64,000 bases of DNA from Streptomyces sp. WZ-12 (GTDB lineage Bacteria > Actinomycetota > Actinomycetes > Streptomycetales > Streptomycetaceae): NCBI RefSeq assembly GCF_028898845.1, contig NZ_CP118574.1, positions 8,233,001 through 8,297,000 of the forward strand. Reading direction: 5' to 3'. The notes below the pieces were generated by a model. The model did no database searches, was not told the origin of the DNA, and was given only the letters and a program-made list of their open reading frames with translations. Positions 34,166 to 43,041 of the stretch are shown piece by piece; within the stretch, counting starts at the first letter, position 1, and every line of letters starts with the position of its first letter. The position numbers and the translations under genes were made by a program.

Positions 34166-35149
34166 TCACCGCAGGGCAGAAGCACACGTGGTCGCAGTGG
34201 CGTGTTCCGGGTCGAGGGCGTTGGCCGTCTCGTGCCAGGCGACCGGGTCGAGGAGGCCGAGGGGGGCGTGCAGGGAGAAGTCGAGCGGGCACAGTTCCTG
34301 GACCTCGATGTTGTGGACGTGGCGTCCGTGCAGGAACTGCGACCAATGGGGAGTGATGACCTCGTCGTACCGGGAGGCGATGACGGTGTAGTGGATGCCG
34401 GGGAGCGTGTCACCGCCGGCGTTGAGGTGCCGCAGCAGGGGCGAGCCGGCCTCCTGCTCGATCAGCCCCGGGGTCAGCCCGTGCAGAGTGTTCTTGACGG
34501 CGGGGGCGGCGTCCAGCAGCTTGGTCAGGCCGTGTTCGTCGGTACCGCGGTTGTCGGGGGCGATCCCGACCAGCGTGTGCACCTTGTGGCGGCCGCCGTA
34601 GTACTTCAGGTACACCCGCGGCATCATGCCGCCCTGCGAGTGCCCGACGATATCGACCTTCCGCGCCCCGGTCGCGGCCAGCACCCGGTGGACGTACGCG
34701 GCGAGTTGGCGGGCCGAGGCGTGGATCGGGCCGAGGCCGCCGACGAAGGGGAGAACGGGCAACTGGCCGTAGGTGGGGGAGAAGACGCAGTAGCCGCGCC
34801 GCACCAGGTACGGGGCGAGGCCGAGCCAGTTGTTGACGCCGTTGGCGAAGGTGCCGTGGACGAGGACGACCGGGCGGGGGTGCGCGTAGGAGGGCTCGCA
34901 GGAGAAGTCGTTCCAGCCACGGTTGGTGGCCGCCCACGGGGGGCGAGCTCGTTCGGCGGACGACCGGAGAAGGGGCGCCCCCAGGGGGTCGTGGAGCAGG
35001 GGAGCGGTGGGCGGGGAGAGGTGGGGAAGCCCGAAGGGCTTGCGCGGAGGGAGCGGCGACGTGTGGGCGGAGGCGGGTGGGGTGGTGAGGCCCACGGCCA
35101 GCGTGACCGCGGGGAGGACGGCGAGAAGGCGTGCCCAACGTTGCTTCAT
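34166..35149 (-). CDS. Secreted triacylglycerol lipase (LipA/EstA type)
   Basis: This 327-residue protein has a Sec signal (MKQRWARLLAVLPAVTLAVGL, cleavage near ASAHTS). The lipase core begins VVLVHGTFANGVNNWLGLAPYLVRRGYCVFSPTYGQL (oxyanion region) and carries the nucleophile in VDIVGHSQGGMMPRVYLKYYGG, with later IASRYDEVITPHWSQFLHG (acidic residue) and a C-terminal His (AWHETANALDPEH). It resembles Streptomyces secreted esterase/lipase proteins with cysteines (FSCEPSY, ELCPLDF, TTCASAL) that may form disulfides. The start ATG 35149 is the only one that gives a clean signal peptide. Confidence 0.9.
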   Translation of the reverse strand: MKQRWARLLAVLPAVTLAVGLTTPPASAHTSPLPPRKPFGLPHLSPPTAPLLHDPLGAPLLRSSAERARPPWAATNRGWNDFSCEPSYAHPRPVVLVHGTFANGVNNWLGLAPYLVRRGYCVFSPTYGQLPVLPFVGGLGPIHASARQLAAYVHRVLAATGARKVDIVGHSQGGMMPRVYLKYYGGRHKVHTLVGIAPDNRGTDEHGLTKLLDAAPAVKNTLHGLTPGLIEQEAGSPLLRHLNAGGDTLPGIHYTVIASRYDEVITPHWSQFLHGRHVHNIEVQELCPLDFSLHAPLGLLDPVAWHETANALDPEHATATTCASALR

Positions 35150-35604
35150 GCAGTGTTCCTTGCGGTGAGGGGACTCCCGGCAGGTCCGAGACCCGTTCGT
35201 CTGTTTTCCGGATCGCAAGGGCCAACACGGTGATCGATCGGGAGGTTACGGCCGGTAGGTGGACTGCAGTAGCGGCATGAAGCGTTTGGGGGCGTGCGGG
35301 GCGGGCCGGTGTTGTTGCCTCAGGTGTTCCTGGATGGTGTGGCGAGGCATCGATGCCTGGCGCTGAGGAGCATCGGTGAGGGTCCGAGAGCCATCCCGTA
35401 ACTGACCCTTGACATCGGGGAGTTGGTCAGGACGGGAGCCCGGGGATGGCCAGTGGGCTCCCGCCGTCAGGGGCGCGTCGTTCTCGTGGACTGTCCGGTT
35501 TGCTCATATGGTGCCCACCGTGCCCCGGGGCCCGACGGGGTTGCGGGCGGTGCCCCTGGGAAAATCAGGGGCAGGGCCGCAAAACCCCTTGGTACGGTGC
35601 TCCG
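35150..35604. other. Intergenic region without supported gene
   Basis: No gene is supported here. Just before the VOC gene is TACGGT at 35593-35598, six bases from the ATG, which would fit a -10 element of a leaderless transcript. Confidence 0.4.
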
Positions 35605-36033
35605 ATGCCAGCGATCAAGAAGTTCCAAGTCACCTTTGACTGCGCGGAACCCGAACGTCTCGCTCGTTTCTGGTGCGAGGTGTTGGGATACGTCGTACCG
35701 CCGCCACCGGAGGGGTTTGCCACGTGGGAGGATTTCAGGAGTTCCCAGCCACCTGAGCAGCGGGATGCGTGGTTCGCCTGCACGGATCCCTCAGGTGTGG
35801 GCCCGCGACTGTACTTCCAGCGTGTCCCCGAGGGGAAGGCCGCGAAGAACCGGGTGCATCTCGATGTGCGGGTCGGCACCGGACTCGTGGGTGAAGAACG
35901 CCTCGCCGTACTTGAGGCCGAGTGCGCACGGCTGATCCCGCTCGGCGCGGTACACGTGCAAACGCTGTACGACGGCAACGATTCGTGCATCCCGATGCTG
36001 GACATCGAGGGCAACGAGTTCTGCATCGACTGA
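35605..36033 (+). CDS. VOC family (glyoxalase/dioxygenase-like) protein
   Basis: This 142-residue protein starts MPAIKKFQVTFDCAEPERLARFWCEVLGYVVPPPPEGF, the standard VOC N-terminal repeat with a Cys and Trp, and ends with LGAVHVQTLYDGNDSCIPMLDIEGNEFCID, the second module. Such proteins bind a metal or a hydrophobic ligand, often in antibiotic resistance or detoxification. Start: ATG six bases behind a TACGGT hexamer, suggesting a leaderless transcript. Confidence 0.85.
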   Translation: MPAIKKFQVTFDCAEPERLARFWCEVLGYVVPPPPEGFATWEDFRSSQPPEQRDAWFACTDPSGVGPRLYFQRVPEGKAAKNRVHLDVRVGTGLVGEERLAVLEAECARLIPLGAVHVQTLYDGNDSCIPMLDIEGNEFCID

Positions 36034-36143
36034 GCACAGGGGGCGGGAGCCGTCCCGTGAGGCCGAGGTTGTGCAGCGGGGCGATACCGGGCATGGCGCG
36101 GCGGATGCCGCAGCGGGCCGGGAGGCGGGGCAAGGCTCGGCGG

Positions 36144-37073
36144 TCAAGGCCCCCTCCACCCGGTGTGGCGCAGCCAGTCCTCGAAGGTCATCAAGTCGGG
36201 GTGCAGGCGCCGTAGGAGGGTGACGTCCCGGTCGTGGGCGTAGAGGTTTCGGTCGGCGAAGAACCGAAACATGGCGGCGTAGTCGTGGCCGAAGTCGGGT
36301 ATGGCGGAGCGCAGTTCGGCGTGCGGCATCGGACTGTAGGTGCTCGGAACGCCGGTGACGTGCGTGAAGGTGGTGGCGAGCTGCTCGCCGGTGAGACTGT
36401 CGCCGATCACTGACAGGTCGCGGGCGCCCCAGGACTGCCAGTTGTCGAACATGTGGCCAGCGAACCAGGCGATGTCGTCGAGGGCGATGAGCGGGTAGTG
36501 AGCGGTGCCGAGGGGGAGCCTGAACCGCATGCCTCCGCGGCCGTCCGGTCGGGGCGCGAGGCGAGATCGCAGATTCTCGAAGTACGGGGCGGTGGTCAAC
36601 ACCGACACGTGGTGCGTGTACCAACCGTCGGTTTCCTGGCGGAGCATCTCCTCGGACCGCATCAGGTTGATGTGGGCGGCGACGGCGGCCTTGCTGTCGA
36701 AGTGCGGGACTGGGCGCCCGGTCAGGGACACCGCGCTGTCCAGCGAAGACCAGATGACCCGTGCCACGCCCGCCGCCCGAGCAGCGGCCAGCAGGTCCAC
36801 ACCTTGTTGGTACTCCCCCACGGCGCTGCCGGTCGCGAAGAAGTCGGTGTTGATGAAGGCACGTTCGACGTTCTCGAACAGGGTGTGGGTGATCGCCGGG
36901 TCGGAGCGGACGAGTTCCACGCGGTCGGGCGCCGTGGCAGCGAGGGCGGTGGCGTGGGCGGACCTCGGATCGCGGGTGGGGACGGTGATGGCGGCGTCGG
37001 TCGTGGTGAGCAGGTGTCGCACCACGTGGCTGCCCATCACCCCGGTGCCGCCGACGACGAGAGTGCGGGTCAT
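36144..37073 (-). CDS. NmrA-like NAD(P)-binding protein
   Basis: This 309-residue atypical SDR has VVGGTGVMGSHVVRHLL, the NmrA-type cofactor loop, then a segment ERAFINTDFFATG and a middle HHVSVLTTAPYFENL where a classical catalytic Tyr is not evident. NmrA-like proteins often act as redox sensors or as reductases. It starts with ATG overlapping the stop of the polysaccharide deacetylase gene (ATGA), so it is second in that operon. Confidence 0.85.
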   Translation of the reverse strand: MTRTLVVGGTGVMGSHVVRHLLTTTDAAITVPTRDPRSAHATALAATAPDRVELVRSDPAITHTLFENVERAFINTDFFATGSAVGEYQQGVDLLAAARAAGVARVIWSSLDSAVSLTGRPVPHFDSKAAVAAHINLMRSEEMLRQETDGWYTHHVSVLTTAPYFENLRSRLAPRPDGRGGMRFRLPLGTAHYPLIALDDIAWFAGHMFDNWQSWGARDLSVIGDSLTGEQLATTFTHVTGVPSTYSPMPHAELRSAIPDFGHDYAAMFRFFADRNLYAHDRDVTLLRRLHPDLMTFEDWLRHTGWRGP

Positions 37074-37894
37074 GGCTTCCTTCCCTGATGCGTGAGGACG
37101 TGCTCGGCCATCTGCGCGTGGGTGGCGACCCAGATGTCGCCGGAGACGCGGAGACGGTCGAGGATCTGGGCGACCATGCCCGCCAGGAGCGGTCGGCCGC
37201 CGACGTGGGCGTGCAGGGTGAGGTGGAAGACGCCGGGGCCCGGCGCGGCCAGCAGTTGGTCCAGCAGCTCTCGGTGCAGCTCACGGTAGGCGTGCGGGCC
37301 CGCCATGGCGCTGCGGACGTCGGAATGGTCGCTGTGCATGAGGGAGACCAGCGGCCCGTGGGCGGTGTGCAGAATCCGCGGGAGATCGTGGTCGCTGTGG
37401 TCGCCGGTCCAGCGGTAGCCGGCCTCGGCGAGCAGGTCGGAGGTGTGCTTCGAGCCGGTGGCGCGTGGGCTCATCCACCCCCTCGGGTGGACGCCGGAGA
37501 CCTGGTGGAGGACGTCGGTGCAGCGGCGGATGTTGTCCCGCTCGGCTTCGACGTCGAGCAGCGCGGGGACGACGTCCTGGGCCCAGGAGTGCGCGGCGAT
37601 CTCATGCCCCGCCTCGTGGATCGCCTGCACGGTTTCGGGGTGCCGTTCGGCGACGAGGCCGTTGACACCGACGGTGGCAGGCAGGTCGCCGAGGACATCG
37701 AGCAGCCGCCAAATGCCGGTGGTGACACCGTAGTTCACCCATGATGCGCTGTGGGCGTCGTCTCCGCCAGGCAGTGGCCACGCCGCGGCCATCGGCGCAT
37801 AGGCGGGCCAGTGCCCGGGGGACCACAACTCCAACGCGACCGTGACCAGCACGGCGACCTTCCGTCCGCCCGGCCAGTCGATCTCTGCGGCCAT
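37070..37894 (-). CDS. Polysaccharide deacetylase family hydrolase (PuuE/allantoinase-like)
   Basis: This 274-residue protein has a NodB-type fold: KVAVLVTVALELWSPGHWPAYAPM, TVGVNGLVAERHPETVQAIHEAGHEIAAHSWAQD (metal-binding His region), VSGVHPRGWMSP, and LTLHAHVGGRPLLAGMVAQILD near the end. The family removes acetyl or formyl-type groups or opens allantoin-like rings; the long insert with WVNYG suggests the PuuE group. The first metal ligand Asp of classical deacetylases (TFDD) is not evident. The ATG at 37894 follows a GGGAGGG-type sequence. It is first in a two-gene operon divergent from hxlR. Confidence 0.82.
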   Translation of the reverse strand: MAAEIDWPGGRKVAVLVTVALELWSPGHWPAYAPMAAAWPLPGGDDAHSASWVNYGVTTGIWRLLDVLGDLPATVGVNGLVAERHPETVQAIHEAGHEIAAHSWAQDVVPALLDVEAERDNIRRCTDVLHQVSGVHPRGWMSPRATGSKHTSDLLAEAGYRWTGDHSDHDLPRILHTAHGPLVSLMHSDHSDVRSAMAGPHAYRELHRELLDQLLAAPGPGVFHLTLHAHVGGRPLLAGMVAQILDRLRVSGDIWVATHAQMAEHVLTHQGRKP

Positions 37895-37942
37895 CACGTT
37901 CCCTCCCTCGGTGGCTTCCACTGGGGACGTTAGTGAGGCGCC

Positions 37943-37974
37943 GGGTACCTCCGGGTTCCTGGCGACGGGGTACC
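37943..37974. promoter_or_regulatory. Repeated GGGTACC elements in the hxlR/deacetylase divergent region
   Basis: GGGTACC occurs at 37943-37949 and 37968-37974 (25 bp apart), and a reversed GTACCCC follows at 37991. GGTACC is itself palindromic. Location between the divergent genes suggests operator sites for the HxlR protein. Confidence 0.4.
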
Positions 37975-37982
37975 GTCGGGGG

Positions 37983-38342
37983 GTGGATACGTACCCCGGG
38001 AGCGTCTTCCTCGCCGACTGCCCCGCCCGGCTGGCGGTTGAGATCATCGCCGACAAGTGGGCTGTTGTCGTGCTCTACGCGTTGCGCCAGGAACCCCGCA
38101 GGCACGGCGAGTTGGTCGCCCTGATCGGTGGGGTCTCGCGAAAGGTGCTGACCCAGACGCTGCGGCGGTTGCAGGGATACGGACTGGTCGAACGGCACGC
38201 CGTGGGTGGTGGAAGGGTCGAGTACGTGCTGACCGACCTGGGCCGGACGCTGCTGCAACCGATCGCCATGTTGACCGAGTGGTCTCACGTGCACGGCGAG
38301 GCCGTGGCGGAGTTCCAGGAATCCCGGCAGAACTACCGGTAG
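37983..38342 (+). CDS. HxlR-family transcriptional regulator
   Basis: This 119-residue winged-helix protein shows the family pattern: DCPARLAVEIIADKWAVVVLYALRQEPRRHGELVALIGGVSRKVLTQTLRRLQGYGLVERHAVGGGRVEYVLTDLGRTLL. The Cys in FLADCPARL is at the place of the conserved redox Cys in many HxlR proteins. It starts at GTG 37983. It is divergent from the deacetylase/NmrA operon, which it most likely regulates, perhaps in response to a quinone or oxidant. Confidence 0.92.
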   Translation: MDTYPGSVFLADCPARLAVEIIADKWAVVVLYALRQEPRRHGELVALIGGVSRKVLTQTLRRLQGYGLVERHAVGGGRVEYVLTDLGRTLLQPIAMLTEWSHVHGEAVAEFQESRQNYR

Positions 38343-38547
38343 TCCGCTGGCCAGTTGCCAGGCGGAGAGACGGCTCTTCGCGGTCTGCGCGTCATCGCCA
38401 CGACGACCCGCTCGGGTCGCACTCCGAGGCTGCCGGTTCGGTTCCGGTCGGGGCACTTGCGGGGGAGCGAGGTTCGGGTCCGCACGTCGGGAGAGACCGA
38501 CTTGGATGGCGGCATTCAGGTGCTGCGTAGTGGTTGCCGTCGGTGGA

Positions 38548-38576
38548 CCGGGCTGCGCCACGAGGGCGCAGCCCGG
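38548..38576. terminator. Bidirectional hairpin terminator
   Basis: CCGGGCTGCGCC (38548-38559) pairs perfectly with GGCGCAGCCCGG (38565-38576) around a short loop. It lies ten bases after the stop of the leftward parvulin gene, so it most likely ends that transcript. Confidence 0.85.
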
Positions 38577-38585
38577 AATGCTCCG

Positions 38586-38867
38586 TCAGTCCTGACGGCT
38601 GGTCACCTCAATGAGGTGGTAGCCGAACTGCGTCTGCACAGGCCCCTGAATGGTTCCGGTCGGCGCGGAAAAGACCACCGTGTCAAACTCCTTCACCATC
38701 TGTCCGGGACCAAAAGACCCGAGGTCACCACCCTGGCGACCCGAGGGGCAGGTGGAGTTGGCCTTGGCTACCTCTGCGAAATCTGCTCCTGCCTCGATCT
38801 GCGCCTTCAGCTCGTTCGCCTTGTCCTCGCTGGGGACCAAGATGTGACGTGCGGTTGCCTTAGCCAT
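38586..38867 (-). CDS. Parvulin-type peptidyl-prolyl isomerase (PpiC-like)
   Basis: This 93-residue stand-alone parvulin has ATARHILVPSEDKANELKAQIEAGADFAEVAKANSTCPSGRQGGDLGSFGPGQMVKEFDTVVFSAPTGTIQGPVQTQFGYHLIEV, covering the catalytic Cys, the His pair and the Phe/Met substrate pocket. Length equals E. coli PpiC. It speeds up cis-trans isomerisation at proline in the cytoplasm. The terminator at 38548 follows directly. Confidence 0.95.
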   Translation of the reverse strand: MAKATARHILVPSEDKANELKAQIEAGADFAEVAKANSTCPSGRQGGDLGSFGPGQMVKEFDTVVFSAPTGTIQGPVQTQFGYHLIEVTSRQD

Positions 38868-39418
38868 GTGTTACGCCCTTTCGAGTACGCATCCATGCTG
38901 CGACGGGATAGGCGCTTACGGGCCTTCGCGGGCAGCTTTCGTAAGCCAGGCTTGCAGCACATCTCACAGGCGGTCAAACCAGGGCCCCGTCACCACGCGA
39001 TGCGGGCCGCTGCCCCCGCTTCCGGCACGTTGAAGAACGAGCTCGTCATTTCCCGCACGGCCGCAACCACTGCTCCTGCCACCCTGCGGTGGCGGCACCC
39101 AGCTCTCAACGGCGTGGTCAGCCACCTCCAACAGACGCGAACGTCGTCCAAGTCCCCTGCCTGAACGGGACATAGCTGGTGCGGGGAGTGGAAGGTGCCG
39201 CACCAACCTTCCCAGCGAACCGGGCCGGCTGAGGGATCCAGCAGGCTGGGGTCCCGGCCCAGATGCTCGCGTTGCCGCGCGAGCCGCCGTGTGGGCCGTC
39301 CGTAGCAACGTGACCTGCCACGTACTTGTGCCTGCCGCCTGGCCACTCGCACCACGGGCAACAATCGCCCTGGTCACGAGACTGGGACGCAGCGCAACGG
39401 CAGCGAAGGGAACGAACG
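38868..39418. other. Intergenic region without supported gene
   Basis: These ~550 bp carry no supported gene on either strand. GAAGGGAA just before 39419 serves as the ribosome binding site for the lipoprotein carbonic anhydrase. Confidence 0.45.
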
Positions 39419-40141
39419 ATGGAAAGTGCGGGACGTCTGGGGCGTAGGGCGCTGCTTGCCGGTGGCGCCGTCGCTCTCGCGGGGTGCTCCTCGTTGCGGG
39501 AGACCCCGGTGGCGCTCAACGCCTCACCGGTGGCGACCCCGACCACACCGGACACGGCATTCGCGAGACTGATGGCAGGCAACAAGCGCTGGGTGAGTGG
39601 GGCCCTGCAACACCCCGACCGGGATCCGAACCGGCGTCAGTTCGTCGCCCAGAAGCAGAAGCCTTTCGGGGCGATCCTCGCGTGCATCGACTCCCGGGTG
39701 CCGCCGGAGCTGCTCTTCGATACCGGCCTGGGTGATCTCTACGTGATGCGCACGGGCGGGACGGCGGTCGGCTCCGTGGTCACAGGTTCCGCCGAGTACG
39801 GCCCCATGACCAGCGACACTCCGCTCCTCATGGTCCTCGGGCATCAGCGCTGCGGCGCCGTGAAGGCGGCGTACGACTCCCTCCATGACGGCAAACCGTT
39901 GCCCGGCAACCTGCAGTCGATCGTCAAGGCCCTGCAGCCGGCGTACGAACAGGCAGCGAAGGAAGGCGGCGCCGACCCGGCCGACGCCATGGCCCGTGCC
40001 CAGGTCAAGTTGACCGCCACCGATCTGCGCTCCAACAAGGACCTCGCCCCACTGGTGCGGAAGGGCGCCCTTGCCGTGGTGGGCGCCTACTACTCGCTCG
40101 ACACCGGCAAGGTGGAAGTCCTGACGGGTTCCCCTTCCTGA
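39419..40141 (+). CDS. Tat-exported lipoprotein beta-carbonic anhydrase
   Basis: This 240-residue protein opens with a twin-arginine signal (LGRRALLAGGAVALAGCSS), whose lipobox LAGC marks it as a lipid-anchored exported protein. The core has every beta-carbonic-anhydrase feature: ILACIDSRVPPELLFDTGLGDLYVMRTGGTAVG with Cys and Asp-Ser-Arg, and MVLGHQRCGAVKAA with His and Cys. Outside the cell it would turn bicarbonate into CO2 or the reverse. The ATG 39419 gives the proper signal peptide; longer frames only add unrelated residues. A second, probably cytoplasmic member is at 26983. Confidence 0.92.
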   Translation: MESAGRLGRRALLAGGAVALAGCSSLRETPVALNASPVATPTTPDTAFARLMAGNKRWVSGALQHPDRDPNRRQFVAQKQKPFGAILACIDSRVPPELLFDTGLGDLYVMRTGGTAVGSVVTGSAEYGPMTSDTPLLMVLGHQRCGAVKAAYDSLHDGKPLPGNLQSIVKALQPAYEQAAKEGGADPADAMARAQVKLTATDLRSNKDLAPLVRKGALAVVGAYYSLDTGKVEVLTGSPS

Positions 40142-40462
40142 ACCGGTCGGCACGAGAGGGCCGTCGGCGTCCCGCCGGGTGTGACTCCGTGGCAGCCACG
40201 CTGCATGCCGGATCAGGGAAGAAACAGGGCCAGGCGGTATGCCTGGCTGGCCGCGTCGGGTGCGTCGCCGCGTCGTCGAGGTGTCCTCGGTGAGGCGCCG
40301 GCAACGCGTCGCGCACAACTCGCTGACGGTACCCGGATGGCCGGGCTATACCGCGCCTGCGCATGCCGTCGGCGCTAGCGTCGGTGGGAATCGACAGGCA
40401 ACGGCGCGGGTGAGCGGCTGGGGGAGGGGCGGCGACCGAGCAGCGGAGGAGAGGTGAATGCC
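40142..40462. other. Intergenic region without supported gene
   Basis: No gene is supported here. GGAGGAGAGG at its right end is the ribosome binding site of the KAS III gene. Confidence 0.45.
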
Positions 40463-41461
40463 ATGCGGGTCTCGGTACTCGCGGGCGTCGGCTCGCGACT
40501 GCCGCCGCGGAAGGTGGCCAACGAGGAGATCGCGGCGGAGATCGGCAAGCCCGCGGAGTGGATCTACCCGCGTTCGGGCATCCGCTCCCGACACGTGGTG
40601 GAAGCCGGCGTCACCACCGGCGACCTCGCTGTCGAAGCTGGCCGTGCGGCGCTGCGTTCGGCGGGGGTCGACATCGTGTCAGCGGTCGTGGTCGCCACCA
40701 CGACACCGGACCGTGCCTGTCCTGCCACTGCACCAGCGGTGGCGTCGAGGTTGGGTCTCACGGGGTCGGCAGCCATGGATGTGCAGGCGGTGTGCGCGGG
40801 GTTCGTCTACGCGCTCGGTACCGCGCAGGGGTTGATCGCGGCCGGCACGGCGGACAGTGTGCTGGTGATCGGGGCGGACGTGATGTCGTCGTTGCGGAAT
40901 CCGGCCGATGCCGGGGTCTTCCCGCTCTTCGGCGACGGAGCCGGTGCCATCGTGCTGCGGGCGGGAGAAGCTGAGGAGCCAGGCGCGCTGGGTCCCACGG
41001 TGCTCGGCGCCGACGACAGGGGCCGGGACCTGATCACTGTGCCTGGCGGCGGATGCGAGGAAGCCGTCGGTGCCTGCGCGGCGCCCTCCAACCGGTACCT
41101 GAAGATGCGCGGGCGCGAGGTGTTCCTGCGGGCCGTGGAGTGCATGGAGTCAGCCTCCCGCCAAGCCTTGGACGCGGTCGGTTGGAAGGTCGACGAGGTG
41201 GACCGCGTGGTGCCGCACCAGGCCAATGCGCGGATCACCGCGATGCTCGGGGAGCAGCTCGACATCGCGGCCGACCGGATCCTCACCAACATCGAGCACG
41301 TGGGCAACACCTCCGCGGCTTCCCTTCCCGTGCTGCTCGACCACGCCCACCAGGCAGGGGATCTCGCGCCGGGGCAGCGTGTCCTGCTGACCGCGTTCGG
41401 CGGGGGACTGGCCTGGGGCGCCACCACGCTCGTCTGGCCCCGCCTGGAGCGCCCTACCTGA
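40463..41461 (+). CDS. 3-oxoacyl-ACP synthase III (KAS III, FabH-like)
   Basis: This ~332-residue thiolase-fold enzyme has the KAS III triad: Cys111 in VQAVCAGFVYAL, His252 in RVVPHQANAR and Asn282 in IEHVGNTSAAS; also GDGAGAIVL and AFGGGLAWGATTL. It condenses an acyl-CoA or acyl-ACP starter with malonyl-ACP. ATG 40463 is preferred because the AGGAGAGG motif is too close to GTG 40454. ACP and alpha/beta hydrolase genes follow with short gaps, and trpF and an FAD oxidoreductase follow those, so the enzyme likely belongs to a specialised pathway rather than to primary fatty-acid synthesis. Confidence 0.93.
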   Translation: MRVSVLAGVGSRLPPRKVANEEIAAEIGKPAEWIYPRSGIRSRHVVEAGVTTGDLAVEAGRAALRSAGVDIVSAVVVATTTPDRACPATAPAVASRLGLTGSAAMDVQAVCAGFVYALGTAQGLIAAGTADSVLVIGADVMSSLRNPADAGVFPLFGDGAGAIVLRAGEAEEPGALGPTVLGADDRGRDLITVPGGGCEEAVGACAAPSNRYLKMRGREVFLRAVECMESASRQALDAVGWKVDEVDRVVPHQANARITAMLGEQLDIAADRILTNIEHVGNTSAASLPVLLDHAHQAGDLAPGQRVLLTAFGGGLAWGATTLVWPRLERPT

Positions 41462-41487
41462 CCATCACCGAGACGCGAGGAGATGTC

Positions 41488-41721
41488 ATGTACGACATCC
41501 TCACCTGCATTCTCACCGACAAGTTCAAGGTCAAGCCGGAACTGATCCGGCCCGACGCCTCGATGCGGACGCTGGGCCTGGACTCGCTGTTCATGCTCGA
41601 ACTCTCCCTCATCCTGAAGAAGAACCACGGGATCGACGTGGAGCTCGACGATCTGCTTGCGGCAGGCACCCTGGAGGAACTCATGCAGGCGGCCGAACGG
41701 AAACGCCATGCCTCCTCCTGA
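41488..41721 (+). CDS. Acyl carrier protein
   Basis: This 77-residue protein has the phosphopantetheine site TLGLDSLFMLELSLILKKNHGIDVELDDLL, with Ser33 as the attachment residue. The N-terminal helix is MYDILTCILTDKFKVKPELI. It would carry the growing acyl chain for the KAS III encoded 26 bp upstream. Its 3' end overlaps the start of the hydrolase gene by 14 bp. An AGGAGATGTC sequence lies just before the ATG. Confidence 0.92.
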   Translation: MYDILTCILTDKFKVKPELIRPDASMRTLGLDSLFMLELSLILKKNHGIDVELDDLLAAGTLEELMQAAERKRHASS

Positions 41722-42658
41722 TGCAACTGCCGTTCCGGCTAACGGACTTCAGGCGGCCACGGAAGTTCAGGTGGTGGACTTCGCCTACCAGGGCTACCAG
41801 TACACCGCCCGAGTAAACCGGTGCCCCCAGGCACAGACCGAACCCCTGCTCATCATCGGTGGCGTACTCCAGAGCAAGGACACCTGGCGGCTGCACGAGA
41901 TGGAGATCGGCACCTGGGCCACCACGGTGGTCATCGAAGCCCCCGGCTTCGGCGACGCCGACCCGCTCCCGGTCCACCACGGCCTCGACTTCCTCGCCAC
42001 GGCGGTGCGGCACGCCCTGCACACCCTGTCCATGCCCTCGGTGAACGTACTCGGCCACTCCTACGGCTCGCTGATCGGCTACCAACTGGCCTGCGCCTAC
42101 CCGGACCAAGTGGCACGGCTCGCACTGGCGGGACTGGGTGAGTCCGACCCTGAATTCCTGCGCGATCAAGTGGAGGAGATGGCCCGACTCCTTCAGGAAG
42201 GCGACTGGGACGCCATCGTTCACCGCGCGGTCGAAGCCATCACCCGCACCCCCGGCAACTCCCGCACCGGTGTGTCGGCGGCCCTCGACATCCTCGTCCG
42301 CCGCCAGTTCAACGCCATGCCGGTGCCCAAGGTGAAGCAGTACCTGGCCAACCTCGAACGCCTCCTGTACGCCGTCGAGCACCACGGTTCGTGGACGACA
42401 AGTCCGGTGTGCGGCAGTCGACTTACCGCCCCCACCCTGCTGTTCACCGGCGACGACGACACCATGGCGCCGGTAACAGACCTCCGTTCCTTCGCGGAGT
42501 CCTTCACCGACGCCCGCTTCACCACCCTCCGCGACAGCGGCCACCTCGCCCCGTTCGAACGCCGCAACGAGTGCATCGACCTGCTGCGCCGCTTCTTCAC
42601 CGACGAGCTCTCACAAGCGCCGGAGTACTGCACCGCCATCGAACGCAGCGGACCCTGA
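41708..42658 (+). CDS. Alpha/beta hydrolase (thioesterase- or cyclase-like) of the KAS III cluster
   Basis: This 316-residue hydrolase has a nucleophile elbow VNVLGHSYGSLIGYQLA with Ser118, an acidic residue in LFTGDDDTMAP and a late catalytic His in RDSGHLAPFERR. The early segment LLIIGGVLQSKDTW supplies the oxyanion hole. Overlap with the ACP gene suggests it acts on the ACP-bound product: release, cyclisation or hydrolysis. Frame start ATG 41708 has weak ribosome binding sequence and is probably translated by coupling. Confidence 0.88.
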   Translation: MPPPDATAVPANGLQAATEVQVVDFAYQGYQYTARVNRCPQAQTEPLLIIGGVLQSKDTWRLHEMEIGTWATTVVIEAPGFGDADPLPVHHGLDFLATAVRHALHTLSMPSVNVLGHSYGSLIGYQLACAYPDQVARLALAGLGESDPEFLRDQVEEMARLLQEGDWDAIVHRAVEAITRTPGNSRTGVSAALDILVRRQFNAMPVPKVKQYLANLERLLYAVEHHGSWTTSPVCGSRLTAPTLLFTGDDDTMAPVTDLRSFAESFTDARFTTLRDSGHLAPFERRNECIDLLRRFFTDELSQAPEYCTAIERSGP

Positions 42659-42796
42659 AGCGGAGCCGGTTCATAGGCGCCCGCCGCGGATGCCTGCGGG
42701 GCCCGCGGGACCAAAGGCCCTGGCCGCCCGCGTCGTTCGGAGGCTTTGCTGGGACACCCGAAGCGCAACGCCTAGCTGAGATGGGGCACCGACATC

Positions 42797-43039
42797 GTGA
42801 CGCGGCGGGATGAACTGACGACAGGCGCGGCCCTCGACGCTCAAGCGCGGCAGAAGACCAAGGCGCTGGACGTGGTGGTGGCCGAGTCGGGTGTGCGTGG
42901 GGCCGATGACGTGGCGTCGTACGCGGCGGCCGGGGCGGATGCGATCCTCGTCGGTGAGGCGGCGGTGACCGGTGACGACCCGGTGGAGACCGTGGCCGGG
43001 TTGGTTGTGGCGGGTCGTGGCGCACGGAAGGAGCGATAG
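42797..43039 (+). pseudogene. Truncated indole-3-glycerol-phosphate synthase (TrpC C-terminal fragment)
   Basis: The 80-residue frame, from GTG 42797, ends with a clear TrpC C-terminus: [21 protein letters not shown], then [16 protein letters not shown]. These are the last two beta-alpha units with the phosphate-binding loops. The first six units and all catalytic residues are missing, and no TrpC coding is visible upstream because the hydrolase gene ends at 42658. The first ~25 residues are unrelated to TrpC. It sits two bases before trpF in the order found in trpCF fusions. It may be a decayed remnant or a short expressed leader for trpF translation. Confidence 0.7.
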
Positions 43040-43041
43040 GG

